A DNA stretch of 64,000 nucleotides from Aromatoleum tolulyticum (GTDB lineage: Bacteria; Pseudomonadota; Gammaproteobacteria; Burkholderiales; Rhodocyclaceae). A program made the translations under genes and the position numbers. The stretch lies in NCBI RefSeq assembly GCF_900156155.1, contig NZ_FTMD01000001.1, positions 124,001-188,000 on the forward strand, written 5' to 3'. The notes under the pieces are model-generated. The model had not been told where the DNA came from. It saw only the letters and a list, made by a program, of their open reading frames with translations, and made no database searches. Positions 8,399 through 17,832 of the stretch are shown in pieces; position 1 is the first letter of the stretch, and every line of letters begins with the position of its first letter.

Positions 8399-9693
8399 CA
8401 CAGCGCCTCCACCAGCATCGCGCCGCCCTGCCCGCCGCCGATGCAGATGCTCGCGACGCCACGCTTCCAGCCCTGCCGCCGCAGCACGTTCAAGAGGTGC
8501 AGCACGATGCGCGCGCCACTCGCGCCGACCGGATGGCCCAGCGCGATCGCGCCGCCGTCTACGTTGAGCTTCGCTTCGTCGAGGCGGCCGAAGGCGTCGG
8601 CCAGACCCAACTCGTCGCGGCAGTAATCCGCGTCTTCCCACGCACGCAAACAGGCGATAACCTGCGCGGCGAAGGCCTCGTTGATCTCCCACGCGTCGAT
8701 GTCGGTGAGCCCCAGACCGTGGCGCTGCAGCATCGGTGTCGCCGCATGCACCGGCCCGAGGCCCATCTGCGCGGGGTCGAGGCCCGCCCACTGGCTGTCG
8801 GCGATGCGCCCCAGCGGCGTGAGGCCGTGGCGCTCGACCGCCTCTGCGGACGCGAGCACCAGCCACGCGGCGCCGTCGGTGATCTGCGAGCTGTTGCCGG
8901 CGGTCACGCGGCCGTACTTGCGGTCGAAGAAGGGTTTGAGTTTCGCGAGGTTCCCGGGGGTCGAGTCCGCGCGCACGCCGTCGTCGTCGGCGTACACGGT
9001 GCCGTGGCGATTTATCAGCGGCACGATCTCGCTAAAGTGCCCAGTCTCACGCGCACCGAGCACGCGGGCGTGGCTGCGCGCGGCGAAGGCGTCCATGTCG
9101 GCACGCGAGATGCCGAAGCGGTGCGCAAGGTTCTCCGCGGTCTGGCCCATCAGCTGGCCGACGATGGGGTCGGTGAGGCCCTTCATGATGCCGATCACCG
9201 GCGCGAGGTAGCCCGGCCTGAAGCGGCGCAGCGCGGCGAGCTTCTCGCCGACGCTCTTCGTCGCGTACCAGCCCGACAGCCAGCGCACCATCGCATCGGA
9301 GAACAGCAGCGGCGCGCGCGACAGCGCATCGACGCCGCCCGCGAGCACGAGCTCCGAGCGCCCCGCGTGGATGTTGGCAATCGCCGAGTCGAGCGCCTGC
9401 ATGCCCGAGGCGCAGTTCCGCATCACCGTCCAGCCTGGCACCTTCTGCCCGCAGCCCATGCGCAGCGCGACGACGCGGCCGATGTTGACCTCATCGGGCG
9501 ACGGGCTCGCGCAGCCGAGGATCACCTCGTCCAGCTCGTCCGGCGCGAAGCGCTGGCGCGCGAGCAGCGCCGCGCCCGCGGCGGTCGCGAGATCGGCGGC
9601 CGCGAACGGCCCCGGCGTGTTGCGCGACTTCAGGAAAGGCGTGCGCGCGCCGTCGATGATGAAGATGTCGCGACTCATGTTGTTACGGCTCAT
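8398..9693 (-). CDS. fadA: Acetyl-CoA C-acyltransferase (FadI-like thiolase)
   Basis: A 431-aa thiolase beginning MSRNNMSRDIFIIDGARTPF. Catalytic motifs are RNCASGMQ (nucleophilic cysteine), NEAFAAQ, GHPVGASGARI (histidine) and CIGGGQGGAM (second cysteine). The length and the long insertion before the second motif match the FadI-like, trifunctional-complex type better than the short FadA at 810-2009. The first ATG (9693) overlaps the fadE stop as ATGA, and a second in-frame ATG at 9678 also gives a good N-terminus. It should form the alpha2beta2 complex with the adjacent fadB product. Confidence 0.93.
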   Translation of the reverse strand: MSRNNMSRDIFIIDGARTPFLKSRNTPGPFAAADLATAAGAALLARQRFAPDELDEVILGCASPSPDEVNIGRVVALRMGCGQKVPGWTVMRNCASGMQALDSAIANIHAGRSELVLAGGVDALSRAPLLFSDAMVRWLSGWYATKSVGEKLAALRRFRPGYLAPVIGIMKGLTDPIVGQLMGQTAENLAHRFGISRADMDAFAARSHARVLGARETGHFSEIVPLINRHGTVYADDDGVRADSTPGNLAKLKPFFDRKYGRVTAGNSSQITDGAAWLVLASAEAVERHGLTPLGRIADSQWAGLDPAQMGLGPVHAATPMLQRHGLGLTDIDAWEINEAFAAQVIACLRAWEDADYCRDELGLADAFGRLDEAKLNVDGGAIALGHPVGASGARIVLHLLNVLRRQGWKRGVASICIGGGQGGAMLVEAL

Positions 9694-12179
9694 GCGGCGG
9701 CCTTGACCGAGGCGGACGCCTGCGGCTCGATCTGCGCGAGCGCGGCGCGCAGGCCGAAGTCGTAGGGGAAGTCGTCGACCCTGATCACCTTGTCGCGCAG
9801 CTCGCCGCGGCGCTTCAGCAGCGCGAACTCGTCGGCGGTGATCACGCCGGCTTCCTGGGCGCGCTGCCACACCGCATCGACGCCGCCGCCGATCATGAGA
9901 CCCGGCTCGAAACGCCCTTCCTTCTGCGCGTGGCGCACCTTGGCCTCGATCGGCTCGGCGGCAATGGTCGCGACGAGCGCGGCTTCGAGCGCACCGATCG
10001 GCTCCTCGACATCGCTGGCGAGATACACGTCGGAGGTCAGGCGGTCGCGTGTCGCCGACGGCTCGATCAGCAGCTTCGCGACCTCGTGCCCCAACTGGTC
10101 GGACGGCACGACGTAGGGCCGCCCGAGCGGGAACACCACGATGCGGCGCAGGAGCGTCGCGAAGAGCTTGTTGGGGAAGTTCGCGATCACGCCCTCGAAG
10201 GCGTTCTGCGCCTTGAACATGCAGTCCCAGATCGCCCAGTGCATCAGCGGCGCATCCGCGGCCTGCCGCCCTTCGGCCTCGTAGCGGCGCAGCACCGCCG
10301 AGGCGAGGTACATCAGCGACAGGATGTCGCCGAGGCGCGCCGAGAGCTTCTCCTTGCGCTTCAGCGCGCCGCCCATCGTGCCCATCGAGATGTCCGAGAG
10401 GAAGGCGAAGGCGGCCGAGAAACGCGTGAGCTGCTGATAGTAGCGCCGCGTCTCGGGGGCAATGTTGTCCGGTGCGGCAACGAAGTGCGAGCCGGTGAGC
10501 CCCATCACCAGCGCGCGCGCGGCGTTCGATACCGTGTAGCCGACGTGGCCCCACAAGGCCTCGTCGAAGGCGGCGAGGTCCTTCGCCTGCGCCGCGTGCA
10601 TCTCGTCGAGCACATAGGGATGGCAGCGGATCGCCCCCTGGCCGAAGAGGATCAGGCTGCGCGTGAGGATGTTCGCGCCCTCGACGGTGATGCCCACCGG
10701 GATCTGCTGGTAGGCGCGCCCCAGCATGTTCTGCGGCCCGAGGCAGATGCCCTTGCCGCCGACCACGTCCATGCCGTCATTGACGGTCTGGCGCGCGCGC
10801 TCGGTGACGTGGTACTTCACGATCGCGGACACCACCGAGGGCTTCTCGCCGAGGTCGATCGCGCCGGCCGTCATCACGCGCGCCGCGTCGCTTAGATAGG
10901 TGTTCGCGCCGATGCGGGTGAGCGCCTCCTCGACGCCCTCGAATCGACCGATCGCGGTCTTGAACTGGTAGCGCACCCGCGCATAGGCGCCGACCGCACG
11001 CGCGGTCATCTTCTGCATGCCGGTGTTGGAGCCCGGCAACGAGATCGAACGGCCCGCCGCGAGGCACTCCATCAGCATGCGCCAGCCCTGCCCGGCCATC
11101 TTCGGCCCGCCGATGATGAACTCCAGCGGCATGAAGACGTCCTTGCCGCGCACCGGCCCGTTCATCCAGATGCCGTTGAGCGGGAAGTGGCGACGGCCGG
11201 TATCGACGCCCGGGTGCTCGGCCGGCACCAGCGCGCAGGTGATGCCCAAGTCCGGCTCCTTGCCGAGCAGGCCGTCCGGGTCGTACAGGCGGAACGCCAG
11301 CCCGAACACCGTGCACACCGGCGCGAGCGTGATGTAGCGCTTGTCGAAGGACACGCGCATGCCCAGCACCTCGCGCCCCTGCCACTGCCCCTTGCACACC
11401 ACGCCCGCATCGGGAATCGACGCCGCGTCCGAGCCCGCCCACGGGCTCGTCAGCGCGAAGGCCGGGATCTCCAGCCCCTTCGCGAGGCGCGGCAGGTAAT
11501 GGGATTTCTGCTCCGGAGTGCCGTAGTGCAGCAGCAGTTCCGCCGGCCCGAGCGAGTTCGGCACCATCACCGTGATCGCCGGAGCCGAGGCGCGCGTCGA
11601 CAGCTTGGTCACGACCTGCGAGTGCGCGTAGGCCGAGAAGCCCTTCCCGCCGTACTCCTTCGGGATGATCATGCCGAGGAAGCCCTTGTCCTTGATGTAC
11701 TGCCACACCTCGGGCGACAGGTCCTGGCGCAGGTTGTCCTGCCAGTCGTTGGTGAGCCGGCACAGCTCGCCGGTCTCGTTGTCGAGGAAGGCGCGCTCCT
11801 CGGCGGTGAGCTTCGGCCACGGATAGGCGAGCAGCTTCGACCACGCCGGCGCGCCGCGGAAGAGTTCGCCCTCCCACCACACCGTGCCGGCCTCCAGCGC
11901 GTCGCGCTCGGTCTGCGACATCGACGGCAGCGCTGCGCGGAAGGCGCGGAACACCGGCGCCGTCACCAGCGCGCGGCGCACGGGCCGCAACAGGAAGACC
12001 GCCATCACGGCTGCGAACACCACCAGCGCCGCGACGATCGCCGCCGGCGCCCAGCCTCCGGCCCAGCCGGCCGCCGCCAGCCAGACCAACCCGACCCCGG
12101 CCCAGGCAAAAAGGGGCGCTCGCCCGTAGGCGAGCGCGACTGCCAAGGGAGGGAGCAAAGCGATGAACCACCAGATCAT
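9690..12179 (-). CDS. fadE: FadE-type acyl-CoA dehydrogenase, membrane-anchored
   Basis: An 829-aa acyl-CoA dehydrogenase of the long FadE family (E. coli FadE is 814 aa). The first ~60 residues form two hydrophobic segments (MIWWFIALLPPLAVALAYG; AAIVAALVVFAAVMAVFLL), so the enzyme is probably attached to the inner membrane. The catalytic body includes ITVMVPNSLGPAELLLHYGT, FALTSPWAGSDAASIPD and the FAD-binding/C-terminal helical region. It introduces the trans-2 double bond, the first and committed step of beta-oxidation, passing electrons to ETF. An AGGAGA ribosome site precedes the ATG. It lies 90 bp downstream of the TetR gene on the same strand and is overlapped by fadA. Confidence 0.95.
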   Translation of the reverse strand: MIWWFIALLPPLAVALAYGRAPLFAWAGVGLVWLAAAGWAGGWAPAAIVAALVVFAAVMAVFLLRPVRRALVTAPVFRAFRAALPSMSQTERDALEAGTVWWEGELFRGAPAWSKLLAYPWPKLTAEERAFLDNETGELCRLTNDWQDNLRQDLSPEVWQYIKDKGFLGMIIPKEYGGKGFSAYAHSQVVTKLSTRASAPAITVMVPNSLGPAELLLHYGTPEQKSHYLPRLAKGLEIPAFALTSPWAGSDAASIPDAGVVCKGQWQGREVLGMRVSFDKRYITLAPVCTVFGLAFRLYDPDGLLGKEPDLGITCALVPAEHPGVDTGRRHFPLNGIWMNGPVRGKDVFMPLEFIIGGPKMAGQGWRMLMECLAAGRSISLPGSNTGMQKMTARAVGAYARVRYQFKTAIGRFEGVEEALTRIGANTYLSDAARVMTAGAIDLGEKPSVVSAIVKYHVTERARQTVNDGMDVVGGKGICLGPQNMLGRAYQQIPVGITVEGANILTRSLILFGQGAIRCHPYVLDEMHAAQAKDLAAFDEALWGHVGYTVSNAARALVMGLTGSHFVAAPDNIAPETRRYYQQLTRFSAAFAFLSDISMGTMGGALKRKEKLSARLGDILSLMYLASAVLRRYEAEGRQAADAPLMHWAIWDCMFKAQNAFEGVIANFPNKLFATLLRRIVVFPLGRPYVVPSDQLGHEVAKLLIEPSATRDRLTSDVYLASDVEEPIGALEAALVATIAAEPIEAKVRHAQKEGRFEPGLMIGGGVDAVWQRAQEAGVITADEFALLKRRGELRDKVIRVDDFPYDFGLRAALAQIEPQASASVKAAA

Positions 12180-12269
12180 TGTCGTCTCCTGAACGTTTTC
12201 GAACCGCCTGCGCCCGGCCGGCCGCGGTCTGCGCCGCGCTGTGCCGCCCCGGACGGGCCTGCATTCAAC

Positions 12270-12971
12270 TCATTGGCGCGTCGGCGCGCCCCTGCCGTTC
12301 TCCCCCGGCACACCCTGCCCCGGCAGCGGCGCGCGCAGGCCGCCGAGCAGGAAGGACATCAGCCGCGGCAACAGCCGCTCGGGCGCCGCGTCGTCGAACT
12401 TGCCGGCGAAAAGCTGCAGCGCGTCGGTGCCGGCGATCGCGTAGGACATCGCCCCCATCATGAAATGGAAGCGCCACAGGATTTCCTCGCGCGGCACGTC
12501 GGGCAGTGCGCGGTACAGCGCAGCGAGGAAGCGCTCGACCGCCTCGGCGTATTCCTCGGCTAGGAACTGGCGCACGAAACCATTGGGCTCGGTATAGGTT
12601 CGACCGAGCAGGCGCATGAAAGTGTGGCCGCCGTGCGCGGTATCCGCCGCCATCTCCAGCGCGGTGCCGAAGAAGGCCTCGACGATGCGGCTGGGCTTCA
12701 ACGGCGCCCCGCCGGCCTCGGCCTCCTGCCGGTCGAGCGCTGCGAGCCGTCGCCGGTTCAGCTCGGTGAGCCGCCGCTTGAAGACTTCCTGAATCAGCGC
12801 GTCCTTGCTGCCGAAGTGATAGTTCACCGCGGCGATATTGGCGTCGGCGCGGCTCGTGATCATGCGCATCGTCGTCGCCTCGAAGCCATGCTCGACGAAC
12901 AGCGCCTCGGCCGCATCGAGGATGCGGTCGCGGGTTTCGGAGGCGGATTGGCGTTCGGTGGGTGCGCGCAT
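12270..12971 (-). CDS. TetR-family regulator of the fad operon (PsrA/FadR-like role)
   Basis: A 233-aa TetR-family repressor. Residues 12-60 form the N-terminal helix-turn-helix (TRDRILDAAEALFVEHGFEA and ADANIAAVNYHFGSKDALI, a classic TetR signature). The C-terminal two thirds is the ligand-binding helical bundle. It is the first gene of the minus-strand run tetR-fadE-fadA-fadB-thioesterase, so it likely represses its own operon and is released by acyl-CoA. This is inferred from position and from PsrA-type regulators; the ligand cannot be seen. The start at 12971 lies ten bases from an AT-rich inverted repeat and promoter (see separate entries). The gene now sits 83 bp from the left end of a large transposon. 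Confidence 0.88.
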   Translation of the reverse strand: MRAPTERQSASETRDRILDAAEALFVEHGFEATTMRMITSRADANIAAVNYHFGSKDALIQEVFKRRLTELNRRRLAALDRQEAEAGGAPLKPSRIVEAFFGTALEMAADTAHGGHTFMRLLGRTYTEPNGFVRQFLAEEYAEAVERFLAALYRALPDVPREEILWRFHFMMGAMSYAIAGTDALQLFAGKFDDAAPERLLPRLMSFLLGGLRAPLPGQGVPGENGRGAPTRQ

Positions 12972-12980
12972 GACAGATCA

Positions 12981-13017
12981 TCAATCAAACGATTGTTTTA
13001 ATCATACGTTTCATTGA
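12981..13017 (-). promoter_or_regulatory. Probable TetR operator upstream of the tetR-fad operon
   Basis: An AT-rich imperfect dyad with 12 of 15 positions matching between the outer arms (tcaatcaaacgattg and catacgtttcattga). Inside it, caaacgattgtttt (12986-12999) fits the half-site pattern known for PsrA-type fatty-acid regulators, CAAAC-N(2-4)-GTTTG. It overlaps the -10 element and the transcription start region of the only obvious promoter, as expected for autorepression. Confidence 0.6.
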
Positions 13018-13028
13018 TGGGAAGTCAA
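13001..13028 (-). promoter_or_regulatory. Sigma-70 promoter for the tetR-fadE operon
   Basis: On the minus strand TTGACT (13028-13023) is followed by a 16-bp spacer and TATGAT (13006-13001), each one mismatch from consensus. It lies 30 bp upstream of the tetR start codon. The transposon end begins 30 bp beyond the -35 box, so the core promoter is intact but any activator site further upstream has been displaced. Confidence 0.7.
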
Positions 13029-13053
13029 GAAATATTGATCGCTTCCACCGGAC

Positions 13054-13058
13054 ACGAT
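13054..13058. repeat. Left target-site duplication ACGAT
   Basis: ACGAT occurs directly outside the left terminal repeat and again at 40680-40684 directly outside the right one. A 5-bp duplication is what Tn7-family transposition leaves. The last T also aligns with the first T of the right terminal repeat, so the exact boundary is uncertain by one base. Confidence 0.7.
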
Positions 13059-13084
13059 GGTGAGTAGAAATTGAAACCTGAGCC
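13059..13084 (+). repeat. Left terminal inverted repeat
   Basis: Reads ggtgagtagaaattgaaacc followed by tgagcc. It aligns without gaps to the reverse complement of 40653-40679 (tggtagctatcaaatgaaac followed by ctcatcc), with the block TGAAACCT conserved. It is also the outermost copy of the subterminal repeat family. Confidence 0.7.
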
Positions 13085-13085
13085 C

Positions 13086-13380
13086 TGCGAAACAAACTTG
13101 AGCTGATAAACAAATCTGAGGTGGCAGCGGCAGGCGCCAGCGCCCGCCCCAGTCATCTGGAATGTACGCTGCCCTGAACCGCCCATCAGTGAAGGACTAC
13201 ATTCCATCTCAGATTTCAATTCGCACGTATCCGCCATGGGCCGACCACCGCATCACCGACGGCTGCTGACGGTGACACGGCACCGCCGAAGGTGCTAGCC
13301 GCCCAAAAAGTCGGCAGATTCACCCCGTTTACAAAATAAAGTTGAGCTCACTACTCGGATTTCAAAATAAAGCTGAGTTG
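13086..13380 (+). repeat. Left subterminal repeats, probable TnsB-binding sites
   Basis: At least five more copies of a degenerate ~20-bp motif: 13086-13105 (gaaacaaacttgagctg), 13106-13124 (ataaacaaatctgaggtgg), 13204-13223 in inverted orientation (ccatctcagatttcaattcg), 13327-13351 (acaaaataaagttgagctca) and 13358-13380 (tttcaaaataaagctgagtt). The consensus is roughly AAA(C/A)AAA(G/C)(T/C)TGAG. The AATAAAG core also occurs in Tn7 TnsB sites. No convincing gene lies between 13059 and 13573. Confidence 0.65.
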
Positions 13381-13573
13381 CGCCCCGGTGCCGCCCGACG
13401 GGCCGCGCCAACGCACCCTGTGGCTGGGCACCGACACTGCACCGGCAGCCAGCGGGATGCCTACCGGTTATCAAGCCGCGATATAGTCACGGGCTAACCA
13501 CCGCTTCGGGCTGACAAGGCGGGCGGCAGGGCTGCCTTCGGCCTTGCACGGAACCAACACATCGACACCCCAC

Positions 13574-15415
13574 ATGAACCACCAAGCCCTCTCTTCCTTC
13601 ATCTGGTCGGTCGCCGACCTGCTGCGCGGCGACTACAGGCAGTCCGAATACGGCAAGGTCATCCTGCCCTTCACCGTACTGCGTCGCCTGGACTGCGTGC
13701 TGGAGGCGACCAAGCTCGCCGTCCTGGCCGAGTTCGAAACCAAGACCAAGGCAGGGCTGAACCCCGACGCATTCCTCATCCGCAAGGCGGGACAGAGCTT
13801 CTACAACACCTCTCCGCTCGACCTGGTCAAGCTGCTGGGCGACCAAGACCACATCCGCCAGAACCTTTACGCCTACGTTCAGGCCTTCTCTCCGGCAGCC
13901 CGCGACATCTTCGAGCGCTTCGACTTCTACACGCAGGTCGAGCGCCTGGCGAAGGCGAACCTGCTGTACCTCGTCACCGAGAAGTTCGCCAATATCGACC
14001 TGCATCCCGAGGCGGTCGACAACGCCACCATGGGGCTGGTGTTCGAGGAGCTGATTCGCAAGTTCGCCGAAATCTCGAATGAAACCGCGGGTGAGCACTT
14101 CACCCCGCGTGAAGTCATCCGCCTGATGGTGAACCTACTGCTCATCGAGGACGGCGATGTGCTCACTCCGGGCAATGCCGTGGTGCGCACCATCTACGAC
14201 CCCACCGCCGGCACCGGCGGGATGCTCTCGGTGGCGGGCGAGTACCTGCTGGAGCACAACCCGCAGGCACGGCTGACGATGTATGGCCAGGAACTCAACG
14301 ACGAGTCCTACGCCATCTGCAAGGCAGACATGCTCATCAAGGGCCAACCGGTGGAAAACATCGTCGCCGGCAACACACTCAGCGACGACGGCCACACCAA
14401 CCGCAAGTTCGACTACATGCTCTCCAACCCGCCCTTCGGCGTGGAGTGGAAGAAGGTCGAGAAGGTCGTCCGCCAGGAGCACGAGCAGAAGGGCTTCGAC
14501 GGCCGCTTCGGCCCGGGCCTGCCGCGGGTCAGCGACGGCTCGATGCTATTCCTGATGCACCTGCTGTCTAAGATGCGCCCCGCGAAGGATGGCGGCAGCC
14601 GCTTCGGCATCGTGCTCAACGGCTCCCCGCTATTTACCGGCGGCGCCGGCAGTGGCGAGAGCGAAATTCGCCGCTACGTACTGGAAAACGACCTGGTGGA
14701 GGCCATCGTCGGACTGCCCACCGACATGTTTTACAACACGGGCATCAGCACCTACGTCTGGATTCTGTCCAACCGCAAGCCGGAGGACCGTAAGGGCTAC
14801 GTGCAGCTCATCGACGCCAGCAGCTTCTGGCAGAGGATGCGCAAGAGCTTGGGCAGCAAACGCAAGGAGATGAGCGAGGCCCACATCGCCATCGTCACCC
14901 GCCTGTTCGGTGACTTCACCGAGGCCGAACTGGTCACGGCATTTGATGCGGAAGGCGCGCAACTGGGAGAGCCGCAACTCGTCACCAATACCGATACACC
15001 GCCCACGGCCCCCGGGGGCGGACGACTCAAGCGCGTGCCCATCGCACGCATCTTCCGTAACGAGGAGTTCGGCTACACCACCATCACCGTCGAACGCCCG
15101 CTGCGCGACGAGCACGGCAACGTGGTGCTGGGGCTCAAGGGCAAGCAGAAGGGCAAACCCCAGCCCGACAGCGCATTGCGCGACACCGAGAACGTGCCGC
15201 TGACCGAGGACATCGGCGCCTACTTCAAGCGCGAAGTGCTGCCCCACGCGCCGGACGCCTGGGTGGACGAGGAGAAAAACAAGGTCGGCTACGAGATTCC
15301 GTTCAATCGTCACTTCTACGTCTTCGAGCCGCCGCGCAGTCTGCACGCCATCGACGAGGAACTGAAGGCGGTCACGGCCCGCATCATGAAGATGCTGGAG
15401 GGGCTGGCGGAATGA
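13574..15415 (+). CDS. hsdM: Type I restriction-modification DNA methyltransferase subunit
   Basis: A 613-aa HsdM. It has the N-terminal helical HsdM domain ([20 protein letters not shown]) and then the N6-adenine methyltransferase core, with motif [11 protein letters not shown] (S-adenosylmethionine binding, about residue 213) and motif IV NPPFG (catalytic, about residue 287). [17 protein letters not shown] is the conserved stretch before motif I. It methylates adenine in the sequence chosen by HsdS and forms M2S and R2M2S complexes. The ATG at 13574 gives the canonical family start; an in-frame TTG at 13544 is less likely. It is the first gene of a five-gene plus-strand operon inside the transposon. 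Confidence 0.95.
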   Translation: MNHQALSSFIWSVADLLRGDYRQSEYGKVILPFTVLRRLDCVLEATKLAVLAEFETKTKAGLNPDAFLIRKAGQSFYNTSPLDLVKLLGDQDHIRQNLYAYVQAFSPAARDIFERFDFYTQVERLAKANLLYLVTEKFANIDLHPEAVDNATMGLVFEELIRKFAEISNETAGEHFTPREVIRLMVNLLLIEDGDVLTPGNAVVRTIYDPTAGTGGMLSVAGEYLLEHNPQARLTMYGQELNDESYAICKADMLIKGQPVENIVAGNTLSDDGHTNRKFDYMLSNPPFGVEWKKVEKVVRQEHEQKGFDGRFGPGLPRVSDGSMLFLMHLLSKMRPAKDGGSRFGIVLNGSPLFTGGAGSGESEIRRYVLENDLVEAIVGLPTDMFYNTGISTYVWILSNRKPEDRKGYVQLIDASSFWQRMRKSLGSKRKEMSEAHIAIVTRLFGDFTEAELVTAFDAEGAQLGEPQLVTNTDTPPTAPGGGRLKRVPIARIFRNEEFGYTTITVERPLRDEHGNVVLGLKGKQKGKPQPDSALRDTENVPLTEDIGAYFKREVLPHAPDAWVDEEKNKVGYEIPFNRHFYVFEPPRSLHAIDEELKAVTARIMKMLEGLAE

Positions 15416-15553
15416 GGGCTGCCGTGCGATTCATGCAAAGCGGATTCTGCGCGGTGGACATTCGCGCGCGCATTACGTATCCTATTGCCAACAACACCCG
15501 CCACGCCTCTCCACGATGCGCACCAGGCGGGTTTCTCGTTTACGGGGTCGGAA

Positions 15554-16465
15554 ATGGCGTTCAGTAAGCCGGCCCTCACTGTCGACGGACAAATCGACCT
15601 GCTGGTCCAACGCGGCGTGGCCATCGCGGACCGCCCGCGCGCCCGGCACTACCTCACCCACATCAACTACTACCGGCTGCGCGCCTACTGGCTGCCCTTT
15701 GAGACCGCGCCGGACAATGGCGACGCCCACGCCTTCGTCGCCGGCACCGATTTCGAGACGGTGCTCGCCATCTACGTCTTCGACCGCGAGTTGCGCCTGC
15801 TGCTACTCGACGCCATCGAGCGCATCGAAATCTCTCTGCGCACCACCCTGGCCCAGACACTGGCGCTGCGCTACGGGCCCTTCGCCCAAGACGAGGCTGC
15901 GCGCTTCAAGGACCGCGGGGACTGGCAACGAAGCCAGGAAGAGCTGCGCAAGGAATATCAGCGCAGCCGCGAGACTTTCGCCAAGCACTACCGCGAACGC
16001 TACCCGGAACTGGCTTCCCCGCCCATCTGGGTTGCCTGCGAGCTGATGACCCTCGGTCATCTTTCACGCTGGCTCAAGAACCTTGCCAAGCCGGAAGACC
16101 GACAGCACATCGCCGACCAATACGGGCTCGATGAGCGCGTGCTCATCTCCTTCGCCCACCACCTGACTGTGGTGCGCAATCACTGCGCCCACCACGGCCG
16201 AGTCTGGAACCGCCGCTTCGCGCTGCGCTTCACGCTGCCCACCAAGAAACCCCGGCACATCGCCAGCGACTTCAACCCCGGCGAGCCGCAGCTTATTTAC
16301 AACACCCTCACCATGCTGGCCTACCTGCTCGACCTACTCAGCCCGGCGCACCACTGGCGACGTGAGATTCACCAACTGCTCGCCGCCCACCCCGAAATCG
16401 ACCCGGCGGCGATGGGTTTTCCCGACCACTGGCGGGAAACACGGCTGTGGAGGGAGGTGGAATGA
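15554..16465 (+). CDS. Abi_2-family abortive infection protein (AbiD/F-like)
   Basis: A 303-aa protein of the Abi_2 family. It begins MAFSKPALTVDGQIDLLVQR and contains HYLTHINYYRLRAYWLPFE, DRELRLLLLDAIERIEISLR and, near residue 208, VRNHCAHHGRVWNR. The R-N-x3-H arrangement in the last motif is that of HEPN-type RNase/toxin domains. Family members abort phage infection or act as RNA-cleaving toxins. The gene sits between hsdM and hsdS, with its stop overlapping the hsdS ATG (ATGA), so it is translated from the RM operon. It may act as a second layer if restriction fails; that is inference from position. An in-frame upstream start at 15485 is possible but lacks a ribosome site. Confidence 0.85.
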   Translation: MAFSKPALTVDGQIDLLVQRGVAIADRPRARHYLTHINYYRLRAYWLPFETAPDNGDAHAFVAGTDFETVLAIYVFDRELRLLLLDAIERIEISLRTTLAQTLALRYGPFAQDEAARFKDRGDWQRSQEELRKEYQRSRETFAKHYRERYPELASPPIWVACELMTLGHLSRWLKNLAKPEDRQHIADQYGLDERVLISFAHHLTVVRNHCAHHGRVWNRRFALRFTLPTKKPRHIASDFNPGEPQLIYNTLTMLAYLLDLLSPAHHWRREIHQLLAAHPEIDPAAMGFPDHWRETRLWREVE

Positions 16466-17832
16466 GCCTGCCACGGTATCCCGAGTACAAGGACAGCAGG
16501 GTGGAGTGGCTGAGGGACGTGCCGACACACTGGACTGTCATGCCAATTCGGCTCGCCGCTCGTCTTGAGTCCGGCCACACTCCAAGCCGGAACAGGCCCG
16601 ACTGGTGGGAAGACTGCTCGGTGCCGTGGTTCACCTTGGCGGACGTTTCGCAAATCCGTCGGGGCGGCGCGGACGTCATCTACGACACGAAGGAGAAGGT
16701 GAGCGAACTCGGCCTCCAAAATTCTTCGGCACGTCGTTTACCCGCCGGCACTGTCATGCTCTCACGAACGGCCTCCGTCGGCTTCTCTGCCATCATGGGG
16801 GTCGAAATGGCCACCACGCAGGATTTCGCAAACTGGGTATGCAGCTCCTCGTTGCGCCCACGGTTCCTGCTTCATGTCTTCCGTGCAATGCGTGGTGAGT
16901 TTGTACGCCTCATGATGGGGTCCACGCACAACACGATTTACATGCCAGACATCGCGGCGCTTCGATTCGCGCTGCCTCCAGTAGAAGAGCAGGACGCAGT
17001 GGTAAGTTTCCTCGACCGCGAAACGGCCAAAATCGATTCGCTGATTGCCGAGCAGGAAAAGCTTATCGCCCTGCTGGGTGAGAAGCGGCAGGCCACCATT
17101 TCCCACGCCGTCACGAAAGGCCTCAATCCCGACGCCCCGATGAAGGACTCCGGCCTGGCGTGGCTGGGAGAGGTGCCAGCGCATTGGGAGCTTCGCAGCA
17201 TTTCGTCGCTCAGCACGAAGATTACGAACGGCTATGTCGGCCCCACTCGGGACATCCTGGTAGATGACGGAGTTCGCTACCTTCAGTCCCTCCACATCAA
17301 GAGCGGCTGCATCAGTTTCAACGTGCCTTACTACGTCCGTGAGGAATGGAGCCGCGAGCACAAGAAGTCAATACTGGCTGTTGGTGACGTGCTCATTGTG
17401 CAGACAGGCGACATTGGACAAGTGGCGGCCGTATCCGATGAGTTCGCAGGATGCAACTGCCACGCGCTCATCATTGTCTCGCCCGTTGCGAGCGTGGTAG
17501 CCGGCGACTGGCTCGCACTCGTACTGAATTCGAACTTCGGGCTGCACAGTCTCTTGTCCATTCAGACCGGAGCACTTCATCCTCATCTAAATTGCGGCAA
17601 CGTTAAGGACCTGTATGTGCCCGTTCCTCCTCTCGGGGAACAGCAGGACATCGCATCCTTCGTTAGGACTCAGGCAGCCCAGTTGGAAGCCCTTCGGCGA
17701 GAGGCCGAGCGCGCAGTCACTCTATTTAAAGAACGCCGCAGCGCGCTCATCGCCGCTGCCGTCACCGGCCAAATCGACGTGCGCAGTGTTGTACCGCCAA
17801 CCAAGAACATACGGGAGGAACTGACCATATGA
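16462..17832 (+). CDS. hsdS: Type I restriction-modification specificity subunit
   Basis: A 456-aa HsdS with two target-recognition domains, each ending in a conserved helical spacer. The first half runs from WLRDVPTHW through VSFLDRETAKIDSLIAEQEK. The second repeats the pattern from WLGEVPAHW through FVRTQAAQLEALRREAERAV. The tandem WLxxVPxHW starts are typical. It selects the bipartite DNA sequence for both methylation and cleavage; the sequence recognised cannot be read out. The ATG overlaps the Abi stop and follows an AGGGAGGTGG ribosome site; its stop overlaps the start of the DUF262 gene. Its GC content is locally lower in the target-recognition parts, as often seen for exchanged specificity domains. 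Confidence 0.93.
   Translation: MSLPRYPEYKDSRVEWLRDVPTHWTVMPIRLAARLESGHTPSRNRPDWWEDCSVPWFTLADVSQIRRGGADVIYDTKEKVSELGLQNSSARRLPAGTVMLSRTASVGFSAIMGVEMATTQDFANWVCSSSLRPRFLLHVFRAMRGEFVRLMMGSTHNTIYMPDIAALRFALPPVEEQDAVVSFLDRETAKIDSLIAEQEKLIALLGEKRQATISHAVTKGLNPDAPMKDSGLAWLGEVPAHWELRSISSLSTKITNGYVGPTRDILVDDGVRYLQSLHIKSGCISFNVPYYVREEWSREHKKSILAVGDVLIVQTGDIGQVAAVSDEFAGCNCHALIIVSPVASVVAGDWLALVLNSNFGLHSLLSIQTGALHPHLNCGNVKDLYVPVPPLGEQQDIASFVRTQAAQLEALRREAERAVTLFKERRSALIAAAVTGQIDVRSVVPPTKNIREELTI

Noticed and set aside
13025-13237. 70-codon minus-strand frame next to tetR
   Set aside because: It crosses the transposon boundary and the subterminal repeats; no homology pattern and no ribosome site.
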